From assembly GCA_947461335.1 (NCBI GenBank), contig CANHLB010000063.1, forward strand, positions 1-8,390: DNA of 8,390 bases. The letters run 5' to 3'. Each line of letters begins with the position of its first letter. The first letter of the stretch is position 1. The notes beneath the pieces are model-generated. The model saw only the letters and a program-made list of their open reading frames with translations. It was not told the DNA's origin and did not search any database. Positions 1 through 5,370 of this stretch are shown in pieces. This DNA is from Burkholderiaceae bacterium. Lineage in GTDB: Bacteria > Pseudomonadota > Gammaproteobacteria > Burkholderiales > Burkholderiaceae. The position numbers and the translations under genes were made by a program.

Positions 1-78
1 AAATCCTAGCGAAAGCGGTCTATCGGAGGATGTTTGAAAATCCTTGTGTCGGTGGTTCGATTCCGCCCCGGGCCACCA
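1..78 (+). pseudogene. tRNA-Phe remnant (hybrid, 3' half intact)
   Basis: From about position 35 to 78 this reads as the 3' half of a betaproteobacterial tRNA-Phe: GAA-A anticodon context, AATCC anticodon-stem strand, T stem GGTGG (51-55) pairing with CCGCC (63-67) around loop TTCGATT (56-62), acceptor 3' strand CCGGGCC (68-74), discriminator A75 and encoded CCA (76-78). The 5' half aligns weakly and ungapped (TAGC at 7-10, CGGT at 16-19, GAGGAT at 26-31). However, bases 1-6 cannot pair with CCGGGCC, the D arm does not fold, and about three extra bases sit in the anticodon loop (near 31-34). It is therefore unlikely to be a working tRNA. I read it as the tRNA-proximal junction of the repeat array, with the intact tRNA-Phe expected to the left of the window. 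The family assignment comes from memory of tRNA-Phe sequences. Confidence 0.75.
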
Positions 79-117
79 AGAAACACTAAAACCACCTTCG
101 GGTGGTTTTTTCATTTG
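27..117 (+). repeat. tRNA-Phe-derived repeat, copy 1
   Basis: This is the most tRNA-like of eight same-orientation repeats. It contains the anticodon-arm region, a true T arm, CCA (76-78), then AGAAACAC and a terminator hairpin, ending at TCATTTG. Identity with copy 2 begins at TCGATTCC (57) and runs to about 117 with two substitutions. Left of 57 the two copies differ, which places the recombination or homology boundary in the T loop. Confidence 0.85.
89..111 (+). terminator. Rho-independent terminator of repeat copy 1
   Basis: AAACCACC (89-96) pairs perfectly with GGTGGTTT (101-108) around a TTCG tetraloop and runs into six Ts. It lies 10 bases after the CCA and is probably the native terminator of tRNA-Phe, duplicated with it. 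Confidence 0.85.
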
Positions 118-169
118 CATGGGCTCAATTGTAGAATTAGTTTTTGTGATCTTTATAGGATTTATTGAG

Positions 170-670
170 ATGACCATTCTGCGGATATGTAAATCTATTG
201 TGTGTTTGCTGCTTGGTATTTTCGCTCTTTTAGTCTGCCTAAATAATGTGTTGGACTACGACTCTAATTATGCTTTTGTTCAGCATACTCTTTCTATGGA
301 TACAGTTTTTCTGAGCAATACTTTGAAGTACCGAGCCATTCTTGATCCATTCATTTGGAGTCTTGCCTATGGATTAATAATATTTGCTGAATTTTTAACG
401 GGAGTTCTGTTGCTCATTGGCGGCATTGGACTACTCAGAAATATTCATTCTTCTTGGGCATTTAATAGGGCCAAGAATTGGGTATACCTTGGTTGTCTTC
501 TTGGGTTTTTACTGTGGTTTTTTGGTTTTATTGTTATTGGTGGTGAATGGTTTTGTATGTGGCAATCTGAGAAGTGGAATGGCGTAGAGGCAGCCTTTCG
601 TTTTGCTGTCATTTTTATGTTTACATTGCTATTTACCGCAATGCCTGAATCTGAAAACGATAAAAAATAG
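170..670 (+). CDS. DUF2165 family small integral membrane protein
   Basis: A 166-residue inner-membrane protein that I recognise as DUF2165 from its conserved blocks: the early N-N-x-x-D-Y-D-S-N-x-x-F-V-Q-H block at about residues 25-39, followed by L-S-M-D, the I-G-G-E-W-F block (123-128) and W-Q-S-x-x-W-N-G (131-138). Four hydrophobic segments are visible at about 9-25, 65-88, 105-127 and 141-157. The family has no established function. The reading frame stays open back to a TTG at 44 inside the tRNA remnant, but I chose ATG 170: family homology begins there, and AGGA at 157-160 gives a ribosome binding site nine bases upstream. An alternative ATG at 119 lacks a good site. The stop TAG (668-670) abuts the hairpin of repeat copy 2. 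It is the only gene between copies 1 and 2. Confidence 0.88.
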   Translation: MTILRICKSIVCLLLGIFALLVCLNNVLDYDSNYAFVQHTLSMDTVFLSNTLKYRAILDPFIWSLAYGLIIFAEFLTGVLLLIGGIGLLRNIHSSWAFNRAKNWVYLGCLLGFLLWFFGFIVIGGEWFCMWQSEKWNGVEAAFRFAVIFMFTLLFTAMPESENDKK

Positions 671-753
671 AGTCACACATACTCAGCCCTGGTCGATTCC
701 GCCCCGGGCCACCAAGAAACACCAAAACCACCTTCGAGTGGTTTTTTCATTTG
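669..753 (+). repeat. tRNA-Phe-derived repeat, copy 2
   Basis: It begins with a degenerate anticodon-arm mimic, GAGT (670-673) pairing with ACTC (681-684) around a 7-base loop. Then come CAGCCCTGG, TCGATTCC (693-700), the acceptor strand and CCA (712-714), AGAAACACC and a terminator. From 693 to 753 it is almost identical to copy 1. The upstream gene's stop codon shares its last base with the hairpin. Confidence 0.85.
725..747 (+). terminator. Rho-independent terminator of repeat copy 2
   Basis: AAACCAC (725-731) pairs with GTGGTTT (738-744) and is followed by a T run. One G-to-A change (737) relative to copy 1 opens the top pair and leaves a 6-base loop. Confidence 0.8.
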
Positions 754-772
754 TTGGGCGTAGAATAGAATT

Positions 773-1105
773 ATGAGAAGGATATGTATCACCCTTTGCT
801 TTAGCCTATTTGCCAGCTTGATTCATGCTGGTACTATGCCCGCATCTGCCGACTCCATATCACAAGCTCAATCTGGGCATGTAGTTCAGCACGATTGCCA
901 TGCAAAAAGTGATGTGAATGTTGAGAAGTCACAATCAACAAATCTTCAAGCACAGCATCAATGCTGTTTGGGCGTAATAGCAAACTTATCTACAGGCCAG
1001 TATATCAATCCAGATTTCTCAAATCACTTTGTTTCTCAAGTGCCCCAACTCATTGTTGAGGTAGTTCCAAGTCATATATTCAAACCTCCAAGACTAATTA
1101 GTTAA
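773..1105 (+). CDS. Small secreted His/Cys-containing protein, possibly metal-binding
   Basis: A 110-residue protein with an N-terminal signal peptide (RR followed by a hydrophobic stretch, likely cleavage after H-A near residue 19). The mature part carries clustered potential metal ligands: H36, H40, C42, H43, then H62, C64, C65. The C-terminus ends in a basic proline motif (F-K-P-P-R). This pattern recalls small periplasmic proteins near copper-handling genes (DUF2946-like), but I cannot assign a family firmly. The start lies only about 25 bases after the terminator of copy 2, with no convincing Shine-Dalgarno, so the promoter would have to overlap the repeat end (two overlapping TAGAAT hexamers at 761-771). 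The next gene begins 57 bases downstream in the same direction and has a His/Met-rich tail, which supports a shared metal-related role. Confidence 0.65.
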   Translation: MRRICITLCFSLFASLIHAGTMPASADSISQAQSGHVVQHDCHAKSDVNVEKSQSTNLQAQHQCCLGVIANLSTGQYINPDFSNHFVSQVPQLIVEVVPSHIFKPPRLIS

Positions 1106-1162
1106 CTACGCATTAACTAATTTTTGTGGCATCTAGCCACCGCAATCTATTGGAGAAATCTT

Positions 1163-1768
1163 ATGAACATGACTCACTACATGGAGTTATTGGCTGTTAA
1201 TCAGCCTTGGAATTTAATTATCTTTATGGCCATACCAATTGTTTTGGCAGAGACTTTAGCCATCACTGAGTTATATCTACTCTTTACTCGCAAGTTCGAT
1301 GGCGCTGTTTATTACCTCAATCGCTTTTCTGGAATTGCTGTTGGCGTCTACTTTATCGGCATCATCTACTACATTGTGACTAACGCTATCATTCCTATTA
1401 CACAGGCAGGTGAGTGGAGAACGGTGATTGATGTAATTGCTGTCAGCACTTATGTCATCGCAGGATTGCCACTGATTTGGATTGCTCTACAGGAGCTGGG
1501 TTTAGTTAACCGAGTGCTTGATCAAATGGGTAAGTTAAAGATTCATGCGATATGTGTTGCTTTGTTCTTGGTATTTGGACACATCGCCATGATTGCGGGC
1601 ATGCTTGATCCGAGTATTCTGGGATATAAGGGCACTAATGCTCATGAAATGAGTGGTAACTCGGATCATGAGTTTTGTCATCCTGATGGGCATGGCGAAA
1701 TGATGAAACAACATCAAAAAATGATGAATGGTCAGATGCCAATGAATAAGCCAGGGCATAGTCACTAA
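1163..1768 (+). CDS. DUF6803-like membrane protein with His/Met-rich tail
   Basis: A 201-residue membrane protein beginning M-N-M-T-H-Y-M-E-L-L. Four transmembrane segments are visible at about 16-40, 55-77, 88-110 and 127-147. A soluble C-terminal tail (about 155-201) is rich in His and Met with one Cys (H161, H169, C172, H173, H177 and several Met), typical of a metal-binding tail. The N-terminal half matches my memory of the DUF6803 permease-like family; substrate and function are unknown. The frame extends back to a TTG at 1124, but ATG 1163 is preferred because GGAG at 1152-1155 is well placed and the family start matches. It probably forms a two-gene unit with the secreted His/Cys protein upstream. 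Copper or another soft metal is my inference. The stop lies seven bases before the hairpin of copy 3. Confidence 0.75.
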   Translation: MNMTHYMELLAVNQPWNLIIFMAIPIVLAETLAITELYLLFTRKFDGAVYYLNRFSGIAVGVYFIGIIYYIVTNAIIPITQAGEWRTVIDVIAVSTYVIAGLPLIWIALQELGLVNRVLDQMGKLKIHAICVALFLVFGHIAMIAGMLDPSILGYKGTNAHEMSGNSDHEFCHPDGHGEMMKQHQKMMNGQMPMNKPGHSH

Positions 1769-1775
1769 TGCCCTA

Positions 1776-1859
1776 AGGATCTAGCATCCTCGGCTCTGGT
1801 CGATTCCGCCCCGGGCCACCAAGAAACACCAAAACTACCTGCGGGTGGTTTTTTCATTG
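1776..1859 (+). repeat. tRNA-Phe-derived repeat, copy 3
   Basis: It opens with a perfect anticodon-arm mimic, AGGAT (1776-1780) / ATCCT (1786-1790), in the same register as tRNA-Phe. It continues with CGGCTCTGG, TCGATTCC (1800-1807), the acceptor strand and CCA (1819-1821), and ends with a terminator and TCATTGG. The T-stem 5' strand of real tRNA-Phe is replaced by CTGG. Confidence 0.87.
1832..1854 (+). terminator. Rho-independent terminator of repeat copy 3
   Basis: AAACTACC (1832-1839) pairs with GGTGGTTT (1844-1851) through one T-G pair, loop TGCG, followed by a T run. Confidence 0.82.
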
Positions 1860-1912
1860 GCATAGATTGCTTGGGCATGGTACCTTGAGCATTCTACTGA
1901 TGAGGGTTCAAA

Positions 1913-2299
1913 ATGCCGATTCAAAAAATGAAGATATTTTTAACCCCATTTTGCGAAGCAACGCCCGCCTGCCTTTTGGTTATGGTCCAGGGCAATATTT
2001 GGTTGGCAACCATGGGCCACGTTCAAAAGGCAGTAGAGACAGGATTTATCACTGGTATTGGCGTTCTTATCCTTTCGCTATTTACTCATCGATGGTTTGG
2101 GAATAAATATCTTGTAGCCGGAATTACTGGCGGCATGTGTTTTATCGCTGACTTATTAATACATCCAACACACTTTGGGAGCTACACAACGGAAGCAATC
2201 GTGACTGGAGCATTCACAGCCATTATTTCTCTGACTATGAACTTTATTGGAAAAAAGCTTTTCGTCCACGGAAGAAGCAGGTTAACTAAAGGCCGATAA
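1913..2299 (+). CDS. Small hypothetical membrane protein
   Basis: A 128-residue protein that I do not recognise. Three hydrophobic, Gly-rich segments are visible at about 43-58, 65-84 and 94-115, with a weaker one near 16-34, and a basic C-terminal tail (120-128). A small membrane protein with its C-terminus in the cytoplasm is likely by the positive-inside rule. ATG 1913 is supported by GAGG at 1902-1905, seven bases upstream; ATG 1928 is an alternative. A competing overlapping frame from 1867 to 2106 lacks membrane or family character and looks like a shadow. It is the only gene between copies 3 and 4, and its stop TAA (2297-2299) overlaps the left end of copy 4. Confidence 0.65.
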   Translation: MPIQKMKIFLTPFCEATPACLLVMVQGNIWLATMGHVQKAVETGFITGIGVLILSLFTHRWFGNKYLVAGITGGMCFIADLLIHPTHFGSYTTEAIVTGAFTAIISLTMNFIGKKLFVHGRSRLTKGR

Positions 2300-2383
2300 A
2301 GGATAGGCATCTCAGGCCATAGTCGATTCCGCCCCGGGCCACCAAGAAACACCAAAACTACCTGCGGGTGGTTTTTCATTTGG
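2298..2383 (+). repeat. tRNA-Phe-derived repeat, copy 4
   Basis: The arm is degenerate: AAAGGAT (2298-2304) followed by ATCTC, leaving a GAT/ATC core stem. Then come AGGCCATAG, TCGATTCC (2323-2330), the acceptor strand and CCA (2342-2344), and a terminator sharing the TACC-TGCG stem top and loop with copy 3. Copies 3 and 4 are near-identical from the T loop to TCATT, except for one fewer T. Confidence 0.85.
2355..2376 (+). terminator. Rho-independent terminator of repeat copy 4
   Basis: AAACTACC (2355-2362) pairs with GGTGGTTT (2367-2374) around TGCG, with a five-T run. Confidence 0.82.
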
Positions 2384-2452
2384 CACCACTTATTGTGAGG
2401 GATTATTAGCATTCCCTGTGATAAATGAGATATTTCTTTATATTAGAAGGAT

Positions 2453-2851
2453 ATGACCCAGTTGATCGAATTAACCTATGTGAGCGAGCCCGCCCAAGAA
2501 ATGTCCTTTCTGGGCTTGATGCGCTTGCTTTATCACTCCTATTTGAGAAATACGAGCGTGGGGGTTACAGGCGCCTTGATTTTTGAAAACAATCGATTTG
2601 GTCAAGTCATTGAAGGACCAAGGGCCCAGATTGAAAATTTATGGGAAAAAATTCAAAAAGATACTAGGCATAAAAATATACGCCTCGTAGAGTCAAAGCC
2701 AATTGAGCATAGAAGCTTTAGTAAGTGGACTATGGTTTTTCAGGGCAGCGAAGAGGTGGCTAAAAAATTGCCTGAAATAGCAGTAGCCGTTGAGAATGCG
2801 AATTTTCCTGCTGGACACCCTCTATTGATCGCTTTGAGAGATTTGAAATAA
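2453..2851 (+). CDS. Single-domain BLUF blue-light sensor protein
   Basis: A 132-residue BLUF protein, a cytoplasmic flavin (FAD)-binding photoreceptor fold. The residues that define BLUF photochemistry are present: Y9 on the first strand (L-T-Y-V-S), N33 (L-R-N-T-S-V-G-V-T-G), Q51 in F-G-Q-V-I-E-G, and the late W92-x-M94 pair in F-S-K-W-T-M. The domain fills about residues 3-95, leaving a tail of about 37 residues (101-132) and no fused output domain. It is therefore a short-type BLUF that must signal through a partner or by its own conformational change. AGAAGG at 2445-2450 is unusually close (two bases) to ATG 2453, but no other start retains Y9. It is the only gene between copies 4 and 5; a membrane histidine kinase follows in the next packet. 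The partner is unknown. Confidence 0.93.
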   Translation: MTQLIELTYVSEPAQEMSFLGLMRLLYHSYLRNTSVGVTGALIFENNRFGQVIEGPRAQIENLWEKIQKDTRHKNIRLVESKPIEHRSFSKWTMVFQGSEEVAKKLPEIAVAVENANFPAGHPLLIALRDLK

Positions 2852-2893
2852 TCTATCGCCTTCATTTGTTGATATTACGATAGCCTAATAGCT

Positions 2894-2971
2894 AGGATCG
2901 AAAATCATTGGCCCTAGTTGATTCCACCCCGAGCCACCAAGAATCTTAATAGTCCACTGGTTGGGCATTTT
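2894..2971 (+). repeat. tRNA-Phe-derived repeat, copy 5
   Basis: This copy keeps the clearest trace of the Phe anticodon loop: AGGAT-CGAAA-ATCAT (2894-2908) against AGGAT-TGAAA-ATCCT expected for tRNA-Phe. It continues TTGGCCCTAG, TTGATTCC (2918-2925), a mutated acceptor strand CCGAGCC and CCA (2937-2939). The downstream hairpin is of a different, weak sequence. It is the first visibly decayed copy moving right. Confidence 0.82.
2952..2971 (+). terminator. Weak terminator-like hairpin of repeat copy 5
   Basis: GTCC (2952-2955) can pair with GGGC (2963-2966) through one T-G pair and is followed by ATTTT. Only four pairs form, so termination here is doubtful; it occupies the slot where the other copies have a strong terminator. 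Confidence 0.35.
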
Positions 2972-2988
2972 GCTCTAAGTAGTAATAT
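2961..2988 (+). promoter_or_regulatory. Possible sigma-70 promoter for the histidine kinase
   Basis: TTGGGC (2961-2966) and TAATAT (2983-2988) are separated by 16 bases. Transcription would then start within a few bases of ATG 2997, and no Shine-Dalgarno is visible there, so a leaderless transcript is possible. This is based on pattern only. Confidence 0.35.
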
Positions 2989-2996
2989 TCAAATTA

Positions 2997-4412
2997 ATGA
3001 AATACGCAAACGAAATATTCTTCTTTGTTTTTGCTCTGATCCTATGGGGATTGCTTTACGGCTCAAGGTTTATATTAACGCCGGATAAAACTAGCCAGTC
3101 CAAAAAACTTTGGCTAACCGCTCTCACGCTTACTGCAACTTCATTTACGCTCTTCGCATTGGCATCAACAATATCCCTATCCTTGCTTACCTTGGCAAAC
3201 ACATGTTTTGTTGCAAGCTTTATTTACTTTGGTTTATTTTGCCGCTCTCTTAATATTCCGATTCCAAAAAAAGTAAATATTCTTGTTCTTGCGGGTTTAT
3301 TGACTTTCGCTGCTTTATTTGAATACTTAAGACAAAAAGGATTATTTATAGAAAGGGTTGGGTTGATCAGCCTTATTGGAGCCTCTTGTTTTATTTGGGA
3401 GCTAAGGGAGCTAAGGCATCTCAGAGGAATTGGCTCTACCCAGCTCAGGTTTTTGATTTACACCATTGTTATCGAACTAGTCCTGACCGTTGCTAGGTTT
3501 ATAGCTTTGTGGATTGATGGTGGATTATCTACCCCTAACCTATATCAAGAGGGCGTAATTAGTGCTTCAATCAGGTGGGCGTGGCTGGGCATCTCAATCC
3601 TCTCTTATGTGGCAGTCCTTGGTTATTGGCTGGAAAAACTAAGTATTGAAAACATGCAAGTCGCTAGCGAAAATGAAAAAATAACCGGGCTCTTAAAAGA
3701 AAAAGAGCGCTTGATCTATGGACTACTAAAGGCCAATAAGACTTCGGCTACTGGCGCGCTATCAGCATCTATTGCTCATGAACTAAATCAACCGCTTGGC
3801 GCTTCTAATCTCAATATCCAGTTTCTTAAAATGAAATTAGAAAAAGGAGTTCTCAATCCCGAGCTGGGTAAAGAAATCTTAGATTCTTTAGAGCAAGATA
3901 ATAAGAGAGCCGCCACGATCGTTAAGTCACTCAGGTCAATATTTACAGAAGGCGAATCGAATGCCCAAGAAGTTCTATTAGGCGATTTGATAGCAAAAGT
4001 TCTAGATATTGTTAAGCCTGAGCTCAGGTCTAAGAATATCCAAATTCAGCTTCAAGTTGATGATGGCTTGGCAATTATGGTAAATCCATCTGAAATGGAA
4101 CAAGTGATATTAAATTTGGTCAACAATGCCGCACAGGCTTTGGCTAACTCAGGAACGCTCCAGCGTCGTATCGCTATAGAGGCTATTAGTGCTGAAAAGT
4201 CAGTTCAATTTAGCGTGTCTGATAACGGCAAAGGCGTATCTGCTGAATTCAAACCCCAACTATTTGAACTGTTAAGTACTACGAAGCAGACCGGAATGGG
4301 GCTAGGTCTATGGCTTTGCAGGCACATTGTTACTAGATATAGTGGTTCTATCCATTACGAAGATGCTATTGGCGGTGGAGCTAAGTTTGTAATGAAATTG
4401 CCATCTAGTTAG
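2997..4412 (+). CDS. Membrane-bound sensor histidine kinase (orphan)
   Basis: A 471-residue sensor kinase. The N-terminal half (about 5-212) is strongly hydrophobic with roughly six or seven membrane segments and no recognisable periplasmic sensor domain. A short linker with coiled-coil character (about 213-247) leads to the HisKA dimerisation domain with H-box S-I-A-H-E-L-N-Q-P-L (phospho-acceptor H261), followed by a HATPase_c domain: N-box N-L-V-N-N-A-A-Q (373-380), G1 box D-N-G-K-G (409-413), F-box-like F-E-L-L-S-T-T-K (423-430) and G2 box G-M-G-L-G-L (433-438). All catalytic boxes are intact, so it should autophosphorylate. The H-E-L-N-Q-P-L form is typical of HPK4-like kinases (NtrY/DctB/FixL types). 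No receiver or response regulator is encoded next to it; the next gene is a small HTH protein. Start ATG 2997 lacks a Shine-Dalgarno. The sensed signal is unknown. Confidence 0.92.
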   Translation: MKYANEIFFFVFALILWGLLYGSRFILTPDKTSQSKKLWLTALTLTATSFTLFALASTISLSLLTLANTCFVASFIYFGLFCRSLNIPIPKKVNILVLAGLLTFAALFEYLRQKGLFIERVGLISLIGASCFIWELRELRHLRGIGSTQLRFLIYTIVIELVLTVARFIALWIDGGLSTPNLYQEGVISASIRWAWLGISILSYVAVLGYWLEKLSIENMQVASENEKITGLLKEKERLIYGLLKANKTSATGALSASIAHELNQPLGASNLNIQFLKMKLEKGVLNPELGKEILDSLEQDNKRAATIVKSLRSIFTEGESNAQEVLLGDLIAKVLDIVKPELRSKNIQIQLQVDDGLAIMVNPSEMEQVILNLVNNAAQALANSGTLQRRIAIEAISAEKSVQFSVSDNGKGVSAEFKPQLFELLSTTKQTGMGLGLWLCRHIVTRYSGSIHYEDAIGGGAKFVMKLPSS

Positions 4413-4432
4413 CTTCCCGGCTAATTGACCGG

Positions 4433-4461
4433 AGTCTTCACAAGGAAGACTATAGAGTCTT
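4433..4461 (+). promoter_or_regulatory. Inverted repeat plus third half-site directly before the HTH gene
   Basis: AGTCTTC (4433-4439) and GAAGACT (4445-4451) form a perfect 7-bp inverted repeat with a 5-base spacer, and AGTCTT recurs at 4456-4461, touching the ATG at 4462. The middle segment can pair with either flank, so two mutually exclusive hairpins are possible, and the likely ribosome binding site (AGGAAG, 4443-4448) lies inside both. It could be an operator for autoregulation by the HTH protein or a translational switch. Confidence 0.5.
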
Positions 4462-4773
4462 ATGAACTTAGCAGAAATACAATCTTTTAGGCAGATCGGT
4501 AGACGTCTTCGCATTGAGCGTGAGGCGCGTGGGCTAACTTTGCCTGCGATAGCTGGATCTTGTGGAATGACCATTTCTGAATTAGTTCACATTGAAAATG
4601 GCGAATTATTAGGATTTAGGCAAGTCCTTGAAGATGCCTTAAGTAATGCTGAGGCATATGCAAAAGCATTAGATGTTGAGTTAGATGGCGTAGAGAGCAG
4701 ATCCTCTGGAATAACAACAATAAATGCTAAAAATGATGAGGTGTTTATCCCCGTCTTTTTAAGAAAAAAATAA
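4462..4773 (+). CDS. Small XRE/Cro-type helix-turn-helix regulator
   Basis: A 103-residue protein with an N-terminal XRE-like helix-turn-helix at about residues 9-68: R-R-L-R-I-E-R-E-A-R-G-L-T-L-P-A-I-A, then G-M-T-I-S-E-L-V-H-I-E-N-G-E, the usual helix 2-3 arrangement ending in the I-E-N-G signature. Residues 76-103 are a short polar tail with no ligand domain. An atypical insertion seems to lie between the E-N-G motif and the closing helix (L-S-N-A-E-A-Y-A-K-A-L). It probably binds DNA as a dimer. It lies 49 bases after the histidine kinase and before a strong terminator, so the two may be co-transcribed. With no receiver domain it cannot be a classical response regulator. The inverted repeat just upstream is a candidate target. 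Confidence 0.78.
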   Translation: MNLAEIQSFRQIGRRLRIEREARGLTLPAIAGSCGMTISELVHIENGELLGFRQVLEDALSNAEAYAKALDVELDGVESRSSGITTINAKNDEVFIPVFLRKK

Positions 4774-4804
4774 TTAGCTTGGCTTGCCCGCTCTTTAGGG
4801 GCTT

Positions 4805-4838
4805 AACCACTTTGGGTAAAAACTTAAAGTGGTTTTTT
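4805..4838 (+). terminator. Strong rho-independent terminator after the HTH gene
   Basis: AACCACTTT (4805-4813) pairs perfectly with AAAGTGGTT (4826-4834) across a 12-base loop and runs into six Ts. A second small GCCC/GGGC hairpin lies just upstream (about 4787-4803). It separates the kinase/HTH unit from the tautomerase gene without a tRNA-derived repeat. Confidence 0.85.
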
Positions 4839-4908
4839 GTTGCTCAAATCGGACGTTAAAACAGGATTTCTCATATTTAGATAAGATAAAAACAAATAAG
4901 GAGTCTTT

Positions 4909-5298
4909 ATGCCATTTGTCAGAATCGATTTAAGTAAAAAACATCCTGAAGGTTTTGCTCAGCAAGTGGGCGAGATTGTTTATGAAGTGATGACAACGCA
5001 AATTAATGTGCCTAAAGATGATAAGTTTCAAGTCATTACTAAGCACGATAGTAGTGAGCTGCTTATGCCTAAAAGTTATTTAGGCATTGAGTATTCAGAA
5101 GACATTATCTTTATCCAAGTGACCCTAAATGAAGGCAGAAATACTGAGATGAAGAAAAAGTTCTACAAAGCTATTTGTGAAGATTTGGTTGAAAAACTCA
5201 AAGTTAGACCTCAAGACATTGTGATCAATTTAATTGAGGTCAATAAGGAAAACTGGTCATTTGGTAACGGCGAGATGCAATACGCACCAAAAGATTAA
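4909..5298 (+). CDS. Tautomerase superfamily protein (Tautomerase_2, MSAD-like)
   Basis: A 129-residue protein starting M-P, so the mature N-terminus would be the catalytic Pro1 of the tautomerase superfamily. It resembles the malonate semialdehyde decarboxylase-like group: V-P-K-D-D-K-F-Q-V (34-42) matches the segment carrying the MSAD Asp37 (here D38, mature 37), and the W-S-F-G-N-G motif (116-121) is family-typical. Of the two MSAD arginines, only the second has a clear counterpart (R77); the first position is E75 in N-E-G-R, so decarboxylase activity is doubtful. AAGGAG lies five bases before the ATG. The gene follows a strong terminator, so it needs its own promoter (a TAAGAT hexamer at 4882-4887 is a candidate -10). 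Its stop TAA (5296-5298) lies inside the anticodon-arm mimic of repeat copy 6. The substrate is unknown. Confidence 0.88.
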   Translation: MPFVRIDLSKKHPEGFAQQVGEIVYEVMTTQINVPKDDKFQVITKHDSSELLMPKSYLGIEYSEDIIFIQVTLNEGRNTEMKKKFYKAICEDLVEKLKVRPQDIVINLIEVNKENWSFGNGEMQYAPKD

Positions 5299-5370
5299 AT
5301 ATCCTTGGCCTTGATGGATTCCGCTCCGATCCACCAAGAGACTCAATAGCCCAGTAGTCGGGCTATTTTT
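5291..5370 (+). repeat. tRNA-Phe-derived repeat, copy 6
   Basis: Arm AAGAT-TAAAT-ATCCT (5291-5305), then TGGCCTTGA, TGGATTCC (5315-5322), a diverged acceptor CCGATCC, and CCA (5334-5336). The terminator follows with a new stem sequence. GGAT (5316-5319) can pair with ATCC (5329-5332), so a hairpin persists despite substitutions. The upstream tautomerase's stop codon is part of this repeat. Confidence 0.78.
5345..5370 (+). terminator. Rho-independent terminator of repeat copy 6
   Basis: AATAGCCC (5345-5352) pairs perfectly with GGGCTATT (5360-5367) around a 7-base loop, followed by Ts. The stem sequence is unrelated to copies 1-4 but occupies the same slot. The minus-strand gene's stop codon (5363-5365) lies in its right arm. 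Confidence 0.82.

Noticed and set aside
44..169. An N-terminal extension of the DUF2165 protein starting at TTG 44.
   Set aside because: It runs through the tRNA remnant and its terminator; family homology and a ribosome site support ATG 170.
1867..2106. Open frame overlapping the start of the small membrane protein.
   Set aside because: No family or membrane character and no ribosome site; the frame at 1913-2299 has hydrophobic segments, a ribosome site and a stop placed against the repeat.
4774..4850. A possible ninth, very decayed repeat between the HTH gene and the tautomerase (TTGGCTTG segment, GCCC/GGGC hairpin, then an ACCAC/GTGGT terminator).
   Set aside because: No AGGAT/ATCCT arm, no TCGATTCC and no CCA in register; the resemblance rests on short common words and a generic terminator.
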